From the NCBI RefSeq assembly GCF_014196795.1, contig NZ_JACIEJ010000013.1, forward strand, positions 62,001 through 126,000: DNA of 64,000 bases, read 5' to 3'. Of the stretch, positions 8,148-16,496 are shown in pieces. The stretch comes from Sagittula marina. Its GTDB lineage: Bacteria; Pseudomonadota; Alphaproteobacteria; Rhodobacterales; Rhodobacteraceae. The number at the start of each line of letters is the position of its first letter. Position 1 is the stretch's first letter. A model generated the notes under the pieces. It was not told the origin of the DNA. It did not search any database and was given only the letters and a program-made list of their open reading frames with translations. The position numbers and the translations under genes were made by a program.

Positions 8148-8420
8148 ATGAGAAAAACACTTACAACTTTCGTCGTTGCGACGGCCCTTACCGCAAGTGC
8201 ATTTGCCGTCAGCGCCCAGGAACAGACCACGCCGGAAACGGGCGAAATGATGCAGAATGAGGGGGCCATGCAAGGCGGCATGATGGACGGCGACATGATG
8301 GGCATGATGAAGATGATGGCCGAAATGAAACCCATGATGGAAGCCTGCACCGAGATGATGGCGTCCATGACCGAGAATATGGACGGCGGCATGATGCCGT
8401 CGGAAAAGTCTGACGGCTAG
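8148..8420 (+). CDS. Met-rich periplasmic copper-binding protein (putative)
   Basis: 90 residues with a clear signal peptide (cleavage after VSAQ). The mature part is packed with Met pairs (GEMMQNEGAMQGGMMDGDMM, MMKMM, EMMASM) and has one Cys. Met clusters bind Cu(I) in CopK/PcoE-like proteins, so a periplasmic copper sponge is likely but inferred. AAGGAG precedes the start; a hairpin follows the stop. Confidence 0.75.
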   Translation: MRKTLTTFVVATALTASAFAVSAQEQTTPETGEMMQNEGAMQGGMMDGDMMGMMKMMAEMKPMMEACTEMMASMTENMDGGMMPSEKSDG

Positions 8421-8428
8421 ATTTGCCC

Positions 8429-8462
8429 AAATGCCTGTCGGTCAACGGATCGGCAGGCATTT
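8429..8462 (+). terminator. Hairpin between Met-rich and Sco genes
   Basis: Inverted repeat AAATGCCTG ... CAGGCATTT (outer arms 9 bp), followed by ATTG. The downstream sco gene starts 19 bp later on the same strand, so this may be a partial terminator that lowers Sco expression relative to the copper-sponge gene. Confidence 0.5.
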
Positions 8463-8480
8463 ATTGTAAGGATACAAGAA

Positions 8481-9176
8481 TTGACAGCACTGACACGGCG
8501 CGCCGCTTTAGCGATACTCGCGGCCACGATTTCGTCTCCGGCCTTCGCCAATCATCCGGGGGAAAACCTGGATGCGCGCATGTTCGAGATGGAGCCCTAC
8601 TTCCAAGCCATCGATGCAGCGCAGGCTCCGGGTTTCGAGCTGCAGGATTCCGAGGGGAATCCCGTGCGCCTGTCGGATTTCAGCGACAAGGTGGTCATCC
8701 TTCATTTCATCTATGCCAACTGCCCGGATATCTGCCCGCTCCATGCGGAAAAGATCGCGGCGGTCCAGGCTTCGATCAACGACGGGCCGATGAAGGAGCT
8801 TGTGCAGTTCATCTCGATCACGACCGATCCTGTGAACGACACGCCAGACGTGTTGCGCGATTACTCGGACCGGCATGGGCTCGATCCAAGCAATTGGGTT
8901 ATTCTAACCAAACGTCCCGATCAGACTGAAAATGCAACGCGCGTTCTGGCGCGGGACTATGGGCTGGAGTTCACGATGACCGCCGACAGCGACATGATGA
9001 TGCACGGAGCGGTCACCCATGTTGTGGACATCGGCGGGCGGTTCGCTGCAAAATTCCATGGCATGGACTTCAAGAACGTGAACCTGATCCTCTATGTCAG
9101 CGAGTTGATCAACAACGCCCAGCATCGACGCCGGGAGCCCAGCTGGTGGGACCGGCTGACAGGTGTGTTTCAATGA
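8481..9176 (+). CDS. SCO1/SenC copper metallochaperone
   Basis: A 231-residue Sco family protein with an N-terminal Tat-like or Sec signal (TRRAALAILAATI), the copper site CPDIC and the conserved His in MMMHGAVTHVVD. Sco proteins deliver copper to the CuA site of cytochrome oxidase or act as thiol reductases. A TTG start at 8481 follows TAAGGAT. The next gene overlaps by 4 bp. Confidence 0.9.
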   Translation: MTALTRRAALAILAATISSPAFANHPGENLDARMFEMEPYFQAIDAAQAPGFELQDSEGNPVRLSDFSDKVVILHFIYANCPDICPLHAEKIAAVQASINDGPMKELVQFISITTDPVNDTPDVLRDYSDRHGLDPSNWVILTKRPDQTENATRVLARDYGLEFTMTADSDMMMHGAVTHVVDIGGRFAAKFHGMDFKNVNLILYVSELINNAQHRRREPSWWDRLTGVFQ

Positions 9177-9664
9177 GTGTCGTCGCGACTGGCGTCAGGC
9201 TGTCCTCGACAGACGGAATTTCCCTGACAGCTCTGCGTCGGTATTTTGCGGTGATCATCCCGGCCAACTTGATCTGGGAGTTCGCGCATATGCCGCTCTA
9301 CACGATATGGAACGAGGGCACCTGGGGTGAGATTGTCTTCGCAGCCGTCCATTGCACGGGTGGCGATATCCTGATCGCCATGAGCGCGCTGATGCTTGCC
9401 CTCATGCTGTCGGGCCGGGGCTGGCCCCTGGTCGCCTCGACGCGGCGGTCTGTGACCGTCCTGACGGTGGTGTTCGGGCTCGGATACACGCTGTTCAGCG
9501 AATGGCTCAACATCGTGATCCGCGCCGCCTGGGCCTATTCGGACCTGATGCCAATCATTCCGGTCCTCGATGCGGGCCTGTCACCTGTGTTGCAATGGAT
9601 CGTGGTCCCGCTGGTCGCGTTCTGGTGGGCCGTGTGGCCCTTCAGCACCGAGCGTGACGCGTGA
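9173..9664 (+). CDS. Hypothetical four-TM membrane protein
   Basis: About 163 residues with four hydrophobic segments. Conserved-looking features are WEFAHMPLYTIW near the N-terminus and HCTGGDILIA in the middle, giving His and Cys/Met near the membrane. No named family is recognised. It is translationally coupled to sco (ATGA overlap) and to the CcdA-like gene (1-bp overlap), so it probably belongs to the same copper/thiol function. Confidence 0.75.
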   Translation: MSVVATGVRLSSTDGISLTALRRYFAVIIPANLIWEFAHMPLYTIWNEGTWGEIVFAAVHCTGGDILIAMSALMLALMLSGRGWPLVASTRRSVTVLTVVFGLGYTLFSEWLNIVIRAAWAYSDLMPIIPVLDAGLSPVLQWIVVPLVAFWWAVWPFSTERDA

Positions 9665-10401
9665 TGGACATCTCCGGCATCGGCATCTTCGCGGCCTTCC
9701 TGGCGGGGGCCATTTCGTTCCTGTCGCCTTGCGTCCTGCCGCTTGTGCCGGGCTATGTCTCGTACATCGCAGGGCAGCCGGATTTGCGCATGACGCGGTC
9801 GGCCGGCTTGCGGGCGCGCGCCGGGGCGCTCGGGTTGAGTGCCTGCTTTGTCTTGGGCTTTTCGACGGTCTTCGTCGCACTTGGAGCCGGGGCCAGCGCG
9901 CTCGGATCGCTGCTGCTGACATGGCGCACCGAGCTGAATTATTTGGGCGGCGCGATCATCATCCTGTTCGGTCTGGTCATGCTGGGTGTCTTTCGACTGG
10001 AGGCATTCTCCCGTGACACCCGGTTCAATCTCGATATTCCCGGCGGTCGCCCGCTCGGGGCCTATGTGCTGGGGCTTGCCTTCGCTTTCGGCTGGACGCC
10101 CTGCATCGGTCCGATCCTCGGGGCTATCCTGACGCTCAGCTCGACCTCGGGCGGCATGTCGGACGGCATCTGGCTGCTGACGATTTATTCCGCGGGGCTG
10201 GGGGTGCCGTTCCTGTTGGCGGCGCTGTTCACCGACGCCATCGCCGCGCGGGTCAGGCAGATCGGCAAGGCCGGTCGCTGGCTCTACAAGGGCGCGGGTG
10301 TTGCCATGATCATCATGGGCATTGCCATCATGACCGGGCAATTGTCACGGTTTGCCTATTGGTTGCTGGGGACGTTTCCCTTTCTCGCGACGATCGGGTG
10401 A
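9664..10401 (+). CDS. ccdA: CcdA-type thiol-disulfide transmembrane reductase
   Basis: A 245-residue six-TM DsbD/CcdA family protein with the two membrane cysteines in LSPCVLPLVPGY and GWTPCIGPIL. It would pass reducing equivalents from cytoplasmic thioredoxin to periplasmic partners, here most likely the CcmG-like, TlpA-like and Sco proteins encoded beside it. ATG at 9664 overlaps the previous stop; a GTG at 9661 adds one residue. Last gene of CueR unit 2. Confidence 0.9.
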   Translation: MDISGIGIFAAFLAGAISFLSPCVLPLVPGYVSYIAGQPDLRMTRSAGLRARAGALGLSACFVLGFSTVFVALGAGASALGSLLLTWRTELNYLGGAIIILFGLVMLGVFRLEAFSRDTRFNLDIPGGRPLGAYVLGLAFAFGWTPCIGPILGAILTLSSTSGGMSDGIWLLTIYSAGLGVPFLLAALFTDAIAARVRQIGKAGRWLYKGAGVAMIIMGIAIMTGQLSRFAYWLLGTFPFLATIG

Positions 10402-10501
10402 CGAATCTCGAACCAGCTCTAGGTGTGATGGCTGCTGTGTGGGGATCATCTCCGCCACTCAATGTCATCCACGCCGCGCGCCCGTAGAGGTCGCGGGGTC
10501 G

Positions 10502-11266
10502 TCAGCCGATCAGGTAGACCCGGATCGGCATCCAGATACCCATGACCATCATCATCAGGTTCTCGGTGAGCGAGACGAACCCTAGTGGCACGTTGCTGTC
10601 GCCCCCGACGCAGGCGCATTTCAACTCGCGCTTGTCGATGTACACGGCCTTGAAGACCGAAACCGCGCCGACGGTGCCGATGAACAAGGCCACGGGTGCC
10701 GACAGCCAGGTGAGCGCCCCGGCGACCATGAGGATACCGGCGAAGGCCTCTCCGAAGGGATAAAGATAGCCGTAGCGCACCCAGCGGCGCGCCAGCAGGT
10801 CGTAATTCAGGAACATGGTCGAAAAGCTCTCGACATCCTGAAGCTTCTGCACTGCAAGCAAGCACATCGAGATCGAGACGAACCATTCCAGTGCGCGCAG
10901 GCTGAGGATGGTTCCAAAGCTGTACCATGACAGGCCGAGCGCCATCAGAAACGCGACGGCAAAGATCGCGATCACCGGCTGATAGGAGGTGTCCGAGCGC
11001 TCGCTTTCCGGCGCGTCGAGGCCGAAATGGACCCGCAGATCGTCGTAGCCGCCAATCCGCTTGTCGCCGATCCAGGTCTGCGGCGTGGTCTCGACCCCGT
11101 GCTTTTCCATGAAGGCATCGGTTTCCTCACGTGTCGTCAGGTGATGATCCTCGACCTCGTACCCTTCCCGTTCAAGCAGGTCTTTGGACTTGAGACCATA
11201 AGGGCAAAGATGATCCTGCATGACCATCCGGTAGAGTTGGGCTGATTTCGATGCGTCTTTCGGCAT
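10502..11266 (-). CDS. Glutaredoxin-MauE/DoxX fusion membrane protein
   Basis: A 254-residue fusion. The N-terminal glutaredoxin-like domain (residues 1-80) has LCPYGLKSKDLL, with one cysteine of the usual CPYC kept, and a TTPQTWIG cis-Pro loop. The C-terminal half has four TM helices of the MauE/DoxX type, ending with a CACVGG cysteine pair. It likely handles periplasmic or membrane thiols. The start MPKDASKS is chosen because upstream residues overlap the DUF305 gene. It lies 22 bp downstream of that gene. Confidence 0.82.
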   Translation of the reverse strand: MPKDASKSAQLYRMVMQDHLCPYGLKSKDLLEREGYEVEDHHLTTREETDAFMEKHGVETTPQTWIGDKRIGGYDDLRVHFGLDAPESERSDTSYQPVIAIFAVAFLMALGLSWYSFGTILSLRALEWFVSISMCLLAVQKLQDVESFSTMFLNYDLLARRWVRYGYLYPFGEAFAGILMVAGALTWLSAPVALFIGTVGAVSVFKAVYIDKRELKCACVGGDSNVPLGFVSLTENLMMMVMGIWMPIRVYLIG

Positions 11267-11288
11267 GGTGTTTCCTCCAGTTTCTGGT

Positions 11289-12161
11289 TCAGGCACCGCA
11301 ACCGTAATATCCGCGATACCCTGCACGCAGACCGGACCCAAGTTCGAGAACGAGATCGGCGTCCTGCATTTCGCCACTATTTGCGTCCAATGTGCCGGGT
11401 CCGCTCGGCGCGCTCAACGCCACTGTCATGCCTTCCGTGCCCCAAGTGCTTCCGGCGTCGCCAGCCTCCAGCCGCACCAGATCGCCGCTGATCTTGGCGA
11501 GAGCTACACTCCCACCGTCGATGCGGCCCACCGCCAGCGCAGGCCTGCTTGTGGTGGTGTAGGTGAACGTGCACGCGGCGCCGCCGGGAAACATCTGCGC
11601 AATGTCCTCCGAAGTAAGAAATTCGAGGTCGAGAATGGCGACTTCCGGGGTTGATAGCGCCTCGTCGAGGCTCACGATCTGCGCCGGTCCGCTTTCTGAC
11701 TGTGCCGGACTGTCACCGTTGGCGTCGATATCGTTCACCAGATAACGCATCTCGGCGATTTCCTTGTCCTGCGCATAGATGATCTCATCCGCCAGCTTGC
11801 GCACGCGCGGGTCCGAGATATCGGCGCGGCTGGAGGTCATGATCGCGATCGAGTGGTGCGGGATCATTGCCCGCATGTAGCTGGTGTCGCCCACCGTCAC
11901 TTGGCTGCGGACCAGCCAAAGCGAGGCGGCAAAGACCACAGCGGCACCGATGAAGATGGCGGCGTTAGCCATCTTGCTGGAATACATCGACAGCATGAAG
12001 CCCAGCATGATGATCGCCATGGTGGCACCCATCAGGAGAGCCATGTAGGCCCGCGTTTCCGACCAGAACACATGCGTCCAGAGGTAGGTATTGAGATACA
12101 TCAGACCGAACATGACGACGGTAGATGTGGCGATCATCGCGAAAAAGCGGCCATATGACAT
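11289..12161 (-). CDS. DUF305 membrane protein
   Basis: 290 residues with three N-terminal TM segments, then a DUF305 domain with the signature YMRAMIPHHSIAIM and a helical stretch, then an extra C-terminal beta-rich domain of unknown type (from about residue 165) containing Cys near AACTF and YYGCGA. DUF305 proteins are four-helix, ferritin-like and common in copper clusters. First gene of a two-gene unit with the glutaredoxin-MauE protein. Confidence 0.83.
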   Translation of the reverse strand: MSYGRFFAMIATSTVVMFGLMYLNTYLWTHVFWSETRAYMALLMGATMAIIMLGFMLSMYSSKMANAAIFIGAAVVFAASLWLVRSQVTVGDTSYMRAMIPHHSIAIMTSSRADISDPRVRKLADEIIYAQDKEIAEMRYLVNDIDANGDSPAQSESGPAQIVSLDEALSTPEVAILDLEFLTSEDIAQMFPGGAACTFTYTTTSRPALAVGRIDGGSVALAKISGDLVRLEAGDAGSTWGTEGMTVALSAPSGPGTLDANSGEMQDADLVLELGSGLRAGYRGYYGCGA

Positions 12162-12204
12162 GAAGTTGTCCTCTCTCGAAATCGTGAAGTCTAAAGGTGG
12201 AACA

Positions 12205-12224
12205 ACTTTCCCGCGCTGGAATGT
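12205..12224 (-). promoter_or_regulatory. Degenerate CueR-like dyad upstream of DUF305 gene
   Basis: On the minus strand the sequence reads ACATTCCAGCGCGGGAAAGT, an imperfect dyad close to the CueR box core (ACCTTCC...GGAAGGT). A canonical TTGACC is missing and the arm spacing is one base short. It may be a weak or decayed copper operator. Confidence 0.35.
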
Positions 12225-12326
12225 TCCGAAATAGCTGCAGCCAGTCGCACCTTATGGGTGGCGCTGCCCGCTGCGGGACGTATCTAAGCCCGCTTAATCC
12301 GCTGCCCTGGCGGTCCGGGTCTTATC

Positions 12327-12713
12327 CTATTCCATCGCCAGATCTGCGAGAATCGGACAATTAGGCCTGTGATCGCCAGCGCAGGCATCGACAAGGTGCG
12401 ACAACGTCGCGCGCATCTCGGTCAGTTCTGCGATTTTCCGGTCGATCCGGTCGAGGTGTTCCTCGGCGATCTGCTTGACCTCCGCGCTGGCGCGGTCGGT
12501 ATCGGCATAGAGTTTCAGCAGGCTCCGGCAGTCCTCGATGGTGAAGCCAAGCGCACGCGCTCGCCCGAGAAACGCCAACTTGTGGACGTCGCTCTGCCGA
12601 AAGCTGCGATAACCGTTCGCGCTGCGCAGCGGCTCGACCAGCCCGATGTCCTCGTAGTAGCGGATGGTCTTCGCAGGAAGGCCGGACAGGTCGGCCACGT
12701 CTCCGATATTCAT
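12327..12713 (-). CDS. cueR: Copper-responsive MerR-family activator CueR
   Basis: A 128-residue CueR/HmrR-type sensor. HTH at residues 3-22 (TIRYYEDIGLV), C111 and C119 in the metal loop (CAGDHRPNCPI), and S76 where divalent sensors carry Cys, which fits monovalent copper sensing. It begins 18 bp after copA on the same strand with a strong AAGGAG, so copA and cueR probably form an autoregulated unit. Five matching promoters lie in the window. Confidence 0.93.
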   Translation of the reverse strand: MNIGDVADLSGLPAKTIRYYEDIGLVEPLRSANGYRSFRQSDVHKLAFLGRARALGFTIEDCRSLLKLYADTDRASAEVKQIAEEHLDRIDRKIAELTEMRATLSHLVDACAGDHRPNCPILADLAME

Positions 12714-12731
12714 GATCGTTTTCTCCTTGTT

Positions 12732-15239
12732 TCATTCCGCCGGGAGGGGGGACATGCGGGGGGCAGTCGCGGCCTTCGCCGCGTCGTCCATCGCCGGGCG
12801 GACACGGCGCAGGCGCAGCGCGTTCGTCAGTACGAAGACCGAGCTGAGCGCCATTGCCCCAGCCGCCAGCACCGGCGACAGCAGCAGGCCCGCTACCGGG
12901 TAGAGCAGCCCCGCCGCCACCGGAATGAGGGCTACGTTATAGCCGAAGGCCCAGAACAGGTTCTGGCGGATGTTGCGCATCGTACGCCGCGACACTTCCA
13001 GCGCGTTGACCACGCCGCGCAGATCGCCCGACATCAGCACCACGTCGGCCGATTCGATGGCGACGTCGGTGCCGGTGCCGATGGCGATGCCCACGTCCGC
13101 ATGGGCAAGCGCGGGCGCATCGTTGATGCCGTCGCCGACAAAGGCGATGTGCTGGCCCGTGCCGCGCAGATCGTCCAATGCCGCGACCTTGCCATCCGGC
13201 AGCACACCCGCGATCACATGGTCGATGCCGGTCTCGCGCGCGATGGCTTCTGCCGTCTCGCGCTTGTCGCCGGTGATCATGGCAACCTTCAGGCCCAGAT
13301 CGTGCAGCGCCCGGATGGCCGCCGCGCTGGACCGCTTCACCGGATCGGCCACGGCGATGACGGCGGCAACGCGTCCGTCGATGGCGGCGTAAAGCGCGGT
13401 GCGGCCCCGTTCGGCCAGGCGGCGCTCGACGTCAGACAGCGCGCCGATCTCCAGCCCTTCGCGCGTCATCAGTCGGTCGGCGCCCACCAGCACGTCACGG
13501 CCCGCGACTTCGGCCCGGACCCCGTGGCCCGTGATGGAGGTGAAGTTCCGCGCGTCATGCCGTACCACTTTCCCGGCCTTCGCCGCACGCAGGATGGCCT
13601 CGGCGATGGGGTGTTCGGATTGCGCCTCGACTGCTGCTACCAGCGCCAGCACCTCGGCCCGGTCAAAGCCCTCTGCCAGCACCAGATCGGTCAGCTCGGG
13701 GCGGCCTTCGGTCACCGTGCCGGTCTTGTCCAGCGCCACGACATCGACTGTCGAAAGCTGTTGCAGCGCATCGCCCTTGCGGAACAGCACGCCCATTTCC
13801 GCGGCGCGCCCCGTGCCGACCATGATCGAGGTCGGCGTGGCCAGCCCCATCGCGCAGGGGCAGGCGATGATCAGTACAGACACACCCGCCACAAGGGCAT
13901 AGGAGAGCGCGGGGGACGGGCCGAGCACGAGCCAGACCAGTACCGTCACCGCGGCAAAAGCCATGACCGCCGGGACGAACCACAACGTGATCCGGTCCAC
14001 CATCCCCTGGATCGGCAGTTTGGCGCCCTGCGCCTCTTCGACCATGCGGATGATCTGGGCCAGGGTGGTATCCGCGCCCACGCGGGTCGCGCGGAAATGG
14101 AAGGCGCCGGAGCCGTTGACCGTCCCTCCCGTGACGGGATCGCCCGCCGATTTGGCAACCGGTACGGGTTCGCCGGTGATCATGCTCTCATCGACACGGG
14201 CACTGCCTTCGGTCACCTCGCCATCAACGGCGATCCGCTCTCCGGGTCGCACGAGCAGCATATCGCCCGTGGTGATGCGTTCGATGGCAACATCCTGCGG
14301 TTCCCCGTCCACCAGCACGCGGGCGGTTTTGGCCTGAAGGCCCAGCAGCTTCTGGATCGCGGCGCCGGTTCTGCCCTTCGCGCGTGCCTCCAACCAACGT
14401 CCCAGCAGGATCAGCACCACGATGACTGCCGCCGCCTCGAAATAGACCGCACGCGACCCTTCAGGCAGCAATGCAGGCGCGAAAAGCGCGATGAGAGAAT
14501 AGAGGTAGGCGGCAGAGGTGCCGACAGCGACAAGGCTGTTCATATCCGGCGCGCCCTTGAGCAACGCAGGAAAACCGCGCGTGTAGAAGCTGCGCCCCGG
14601 CCAGAACAGGACCACCGTTGTCAGGCCGAATTGAATCAGCCAGCTTGCCCGGTGACCGATCGTGTCGCCGATCAGTCCATGCACTCCGGGGATCAGATGC
14701 GCGCCCATTTCCAGCAGAAACACCGGCAGGGTGAGGGCCGCCGCCAGGGCGGTCCTGCGGGCCAGCATCCGCGCCTCTTCATCCTTCCGGACACTCGTGT
14801 CTTCCGCCTCTCTGTCCTGCGGCAAGGTCGCGGGATAGCCTGCGTCACCCGCCGCCTTCAGCAGGTCTGCAACCGCAACCGAGCCTTCGAGATACGTTAC
14901 CGTCGCAGTTTCCGAGGCCAGATTGACGTTCACGGCCAGCACGCCTGGCACCGCCGCCAGCGCCTTGTCCACCCGACCGACGCAGGACGCGCAGGACATG
15001 GAGGCCACGTTCAGGCGAGTGCTCTGCTTACGGGCCGGATAGCAAATCTCTTCCAGCTTTTCGACGATGTTCGAAATGCGCTCTGGCGCGTCGATCTGCG
15101 CCTGAGCGGTTTCGCTGGCGAGGTTGACTCGAACGTCGCTGACGCCCGGCAGGCCGGAAAGCCCACGCTCCACCCGCCCGACGCAAGAGGCGCAGGACAT
15201 GTTCTGCAGGGAAAGTCGAAGGGTATGCGAATCCGACAT
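12732..15239 (-). CDS. copA: Cu(I)-exporting P1B-type ATPase CopA
   Basis: An 835-residue copper ATPase with two N-terminal HMA domains (each with MSCASC), eight predicted TM helices, the membrane motif CPC ([11 protein letters not shown]), phosphorylation site DKTGT, and GDGIND. Asn/Tyr in FGYN and Met/Ser in MALSS match the P1B-1 Cu(I) class. It pumps cytoplasmic Cu(I) to the periplasm, where the oxidases, RND pump and binding proteins act. Driven by a CueR-type promoter at 15267-15297 and followed by cueR. Confidence 0.96.
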   Translation of the reverse strand: MSDSHTLRLSLQNMSCASCVGRVERGLSGLPGVSDVRVNLASETAQAQIDAPERISNIVEKLEEICYPARKQSTRLNVASMSCASCVGRVDKALAAVPGVLAVNVNLASETATVTYLEGSVAVADLLKAAGDAGYPATLPQDREAEDTSVRKDEEARMLARRTALAAALTLPVFLLEMGAHLIPGVHGLIGDTIGHRASWLIQFGLTTVVLFWPGRSFYTRGFPALLKGAPDMNSLVAVGTSAAYLYSLIALFAPALLPEGSRAVYFEAAAVIVVLILLGRWLEARAKGRTGAAIQKLLGLQAKTARVLVDGEPQDVAIERITTGDMLLVRPGERIAVDGEVTEGSARVDESMITGEPVPVAKSAGDPVTGGTVNGSGAFHFRATRVGADTTLAQIIRMVEEAQGAKLPIQGMVDRITLWFVPAVMAFAAVTVLVWLVLGPSPALSYALVAGVSVLIIACPCAMGLATPTSIMVGTGRAAEMGVLFRKGDALQQLSTVDVVALDKTGTVTEGRPELTDLVLAEGFDRAEVLALVAAVEAQSEHPIAEAILRAAKAGKVVRHDARNFTSITGHGVRAEVAGRDVLVGADRLMTREGLEIGALSDVERRLAERGRTALYAAIDGRVAAVIAVADPVKRSSAAAIRALHDLGLKVAMITGDKRETAEAIARETGIDHVIAGVLPDGKVAALDDLRGTGQHIAFVGDGINDAPALAHADVGIAIGTGTDVAIESADVVLMSGDLRGVVNALEVSRRTMRNIRQNLFWAFGYNVALIPVAAGLLYPVAGLLLSPVLAAGAMALSSVFVLTNALRLRRVRPAMDDAAKAATAPRMSPLPAE

Positions 15240-15266
15240 GGGTGACTCCTGATCCTGGTTCTCCGA

Positions 15267-15297
15267 GAGATAAGGGTTCCATTCACTGGAAGGTCAA
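15267..15297 (-). promoter_or_regulatory. CueR-type copper promoter 3 (copA)
   Basis: On the minus strand: TTGACC (15297-15292), a 19-bp spacer with TTCCAGTGAATGGAA, and TATCTC (15272-15267). It drives copA-cueR and lies back to back with the copZ promoter; the two -35 boxes are 28 bp apart. Confidence 0.87.
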
Positions 15298-15325
15298 CAG
15301 GTGCATCGAGGAATTTTTTCGGGCA

Positions 15326-15356
15326 TTGACCTTCCCATAGGGGAACGCCCTAGATA
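15326..15356 (+). promoter_or_regulatory. CueR-type copper promoter 4 (copZ)
   Basis: TTGACC (15326-15331), a 19-bp spacer with the dyad TTCCCATAGGGGAA, and TAGATA (15351-15356). It drives the copper chaperone gene starting at 15380. Confidence 0.85.
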
Positions 15357-15379
15357 GCAGCAGCAAGAAGGAGATCGTG

Positions 15380-15580
15380 ATGATCAGGTTCAGCGTGCCG
15401 GACATGAACTGCGGACATTGCACCGCGTCGATAGAGAAGGCCATTGTGACGATAGACCCACACGCGACTGTCACCTGTGACCTGACTGCGCGTTCCGTCG
15501 AGGTAGATAGCGCATTGGATGAAAGCGCTCTGAAGGCAGCGATTCACGATGCGGGCTACGGATCGGAAAGACTGAGTTAG
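15380..15580 (+). CDS. copZ: Copper chaperone CopZ (HMA domain)
   Basis: A 66-residue single HMA domain with the metal site MNCGHC (residues 9-14), where most HMA proteins have MxCxxC. CopZ carries Cu(I) in the cytoplasm to CopA and to the CueR sensor. ATG at 15380 has AAGGAG at proper spacing; a GTG at 15377 is too close to it. Divergent from copA. Confidence 0.92.
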   Translation: MIRFSVPDMNCGHCTASIEKAIVTIDPHATVTCDLTARSVEVDSALDESALKAAIHDAGYGSERLS

Positions 15581-15723
15581 TCCCGGCACTTCCTGTCATT
15601 ACTGAAGTACTCACTACCATTTTCGCGTCTTCTGTCTGAATGGTGAACGTTGCTATGTACCTATTGCGCAACAGTTTTGAGCGCACGCAGCGAGAATTCG
15701 CCTGCCTCGCTAGAATGTGCCAA

Positions 15724-15743
15724 ACCTTCCCGCGCTGTAAGCG
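15724..15743 (+). promoter_or_regulatory. Degenerate CueR-like dyad upstream of outer-membrane export unit
   Basis: ACCTTCCCGCGCTGTAAGCG keeps one good CueR half-site and a damaged second half. A separate TTGACTAATTTGTCAA dyad follows at 15744-15759. No canonical TTGACC/-10 pair with 19-bp spacing is visible. One of these elements may control the unit starting at 15779. Confidence 0.3.
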
Positions 15744-15778
15744 TTGACTAATTTGTCAAAACGTCCAAGTTGCCATTT

Positions 15779-16201
15779 ATGAGAATGCGTGTCGCCACTT
15801 CGGTATGGGTGAAATTCCTCACTTGCTTCGCTTTTGCGTTGGCATTGGTTCTGTCTCCACCTTCTGCGGCACACGCGGTCTCGGGAATGCATGATGGTCA
15901 GCATTCTGGATCGATCAGCTCCCTTCTCAGCAAACCGACAGCTGGTCAGGGAATCGATATCCACGCCGACCACATGAAACGTCCGGCGACAGTTGACGTG
16001 GATGACATATCCTCCGACATGGGTGAAACAGAGCAACAATCAAATCAGTGTTGTAACGGAATATGCATTTCTGTCGTCATTCCAGACGCAGACTTGGTAT
16101 TCCCGGATCCTATTGCTGCGAAAGAATATATGATCCTGAGCGGTCAGACGCATTCCGTCGAAACATCAGGGTTTCTGCGGCCCCCTCGATTCCTGATCTG
16201 A
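15779..16201 (+). CDS. Secreted His/Met-containing hypothetical protein
   Basis: About 140 residues: a signal peptide (FLTCFAFALALVLSPPSAAHA), then a His/Met-containing segment (GMHDGQHSG, HADHMKR) and a QCCNGIC motif near residue 100. No named family is recognised. These residues could bind copper. It is the first gene of a long plus-strand unit with lipoproteins, a TolC-like protein, a multicopper oxidase and cupredoxins. Confidence 0.65.
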   Translation: MRMRVATSVWVKFLTCFAFALALVLSPPSAAHAVSGMHDGQHSGSISSLLSKPTAGQGIDIHADHMKRPATVDVDDISSDMGETEQQSNQCCNGICISVVIPDADLVFPDPIAAKEYMILSGQTHSVETSGFLRPPRFLI

Positions 16202-16274
16202 AACGGCGCCCAATCCGGGTGTGAGCCTTGCGCAGACTCTGCGTGAGACATCGTTCATCAATCAGGTTACCTTC

Positions 16275-16496
16275 ATGAAAATTCATCTACTTATGGGGGC
16301 CTCGGCCCTCGGGCTCGGCGCATGCGCCTATGAGCCTACCCCCTTGCCCTCCATTGCGACACAACAGGCTGTCGTTAACGCGACCGTTTCGTCTCCGATC
16401 AGCTATCAAGATCCATTGGCTGGCTACACCTATCGTGGTCCGACCGGCCCCCGTGATTGGCGGTCTGTCAATCAAGAGCAGACGGAGGGCAACTGA
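16275..16496 (+). CDS. Small lipoprotein
   Basis: 73 residues with a lipobox (LGLGAC, Cys at about 18) and a Pro/Tyr-rich mature part (YEPTPLPS, YTYRGPTGPRDW). The start MKIHLLMG at 16275 gives a proper lipoprotein signal. Its stop overlaps the next gene's ATG by one base, so it is coupled to the outer-membrane factor. Function unknown; possibly an outer-membrane partner. Confidence 0.7.
   Translation: MKIHLLMGASALGLGACAYEPTPLPSIATQQAVVNATVSSPISYQDPLAGYTYRGPTGPRDWRSVNQEQTEGN

Noticed and set aside
8230-8350. Apparent ATG-rich tandem repeat
   Set aside because: It is the coding consequence of Met clusters in the copper-binding protein, with no regular period.
12369-15245. A 958-codon open frame on the plus strand opposite copA
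   Set aside because: It is the antisense shadow of the GC-rich copA/cueR genes; low-complexity Arg/His/Gly-rich translation, no domain, and copA is unmistakable.
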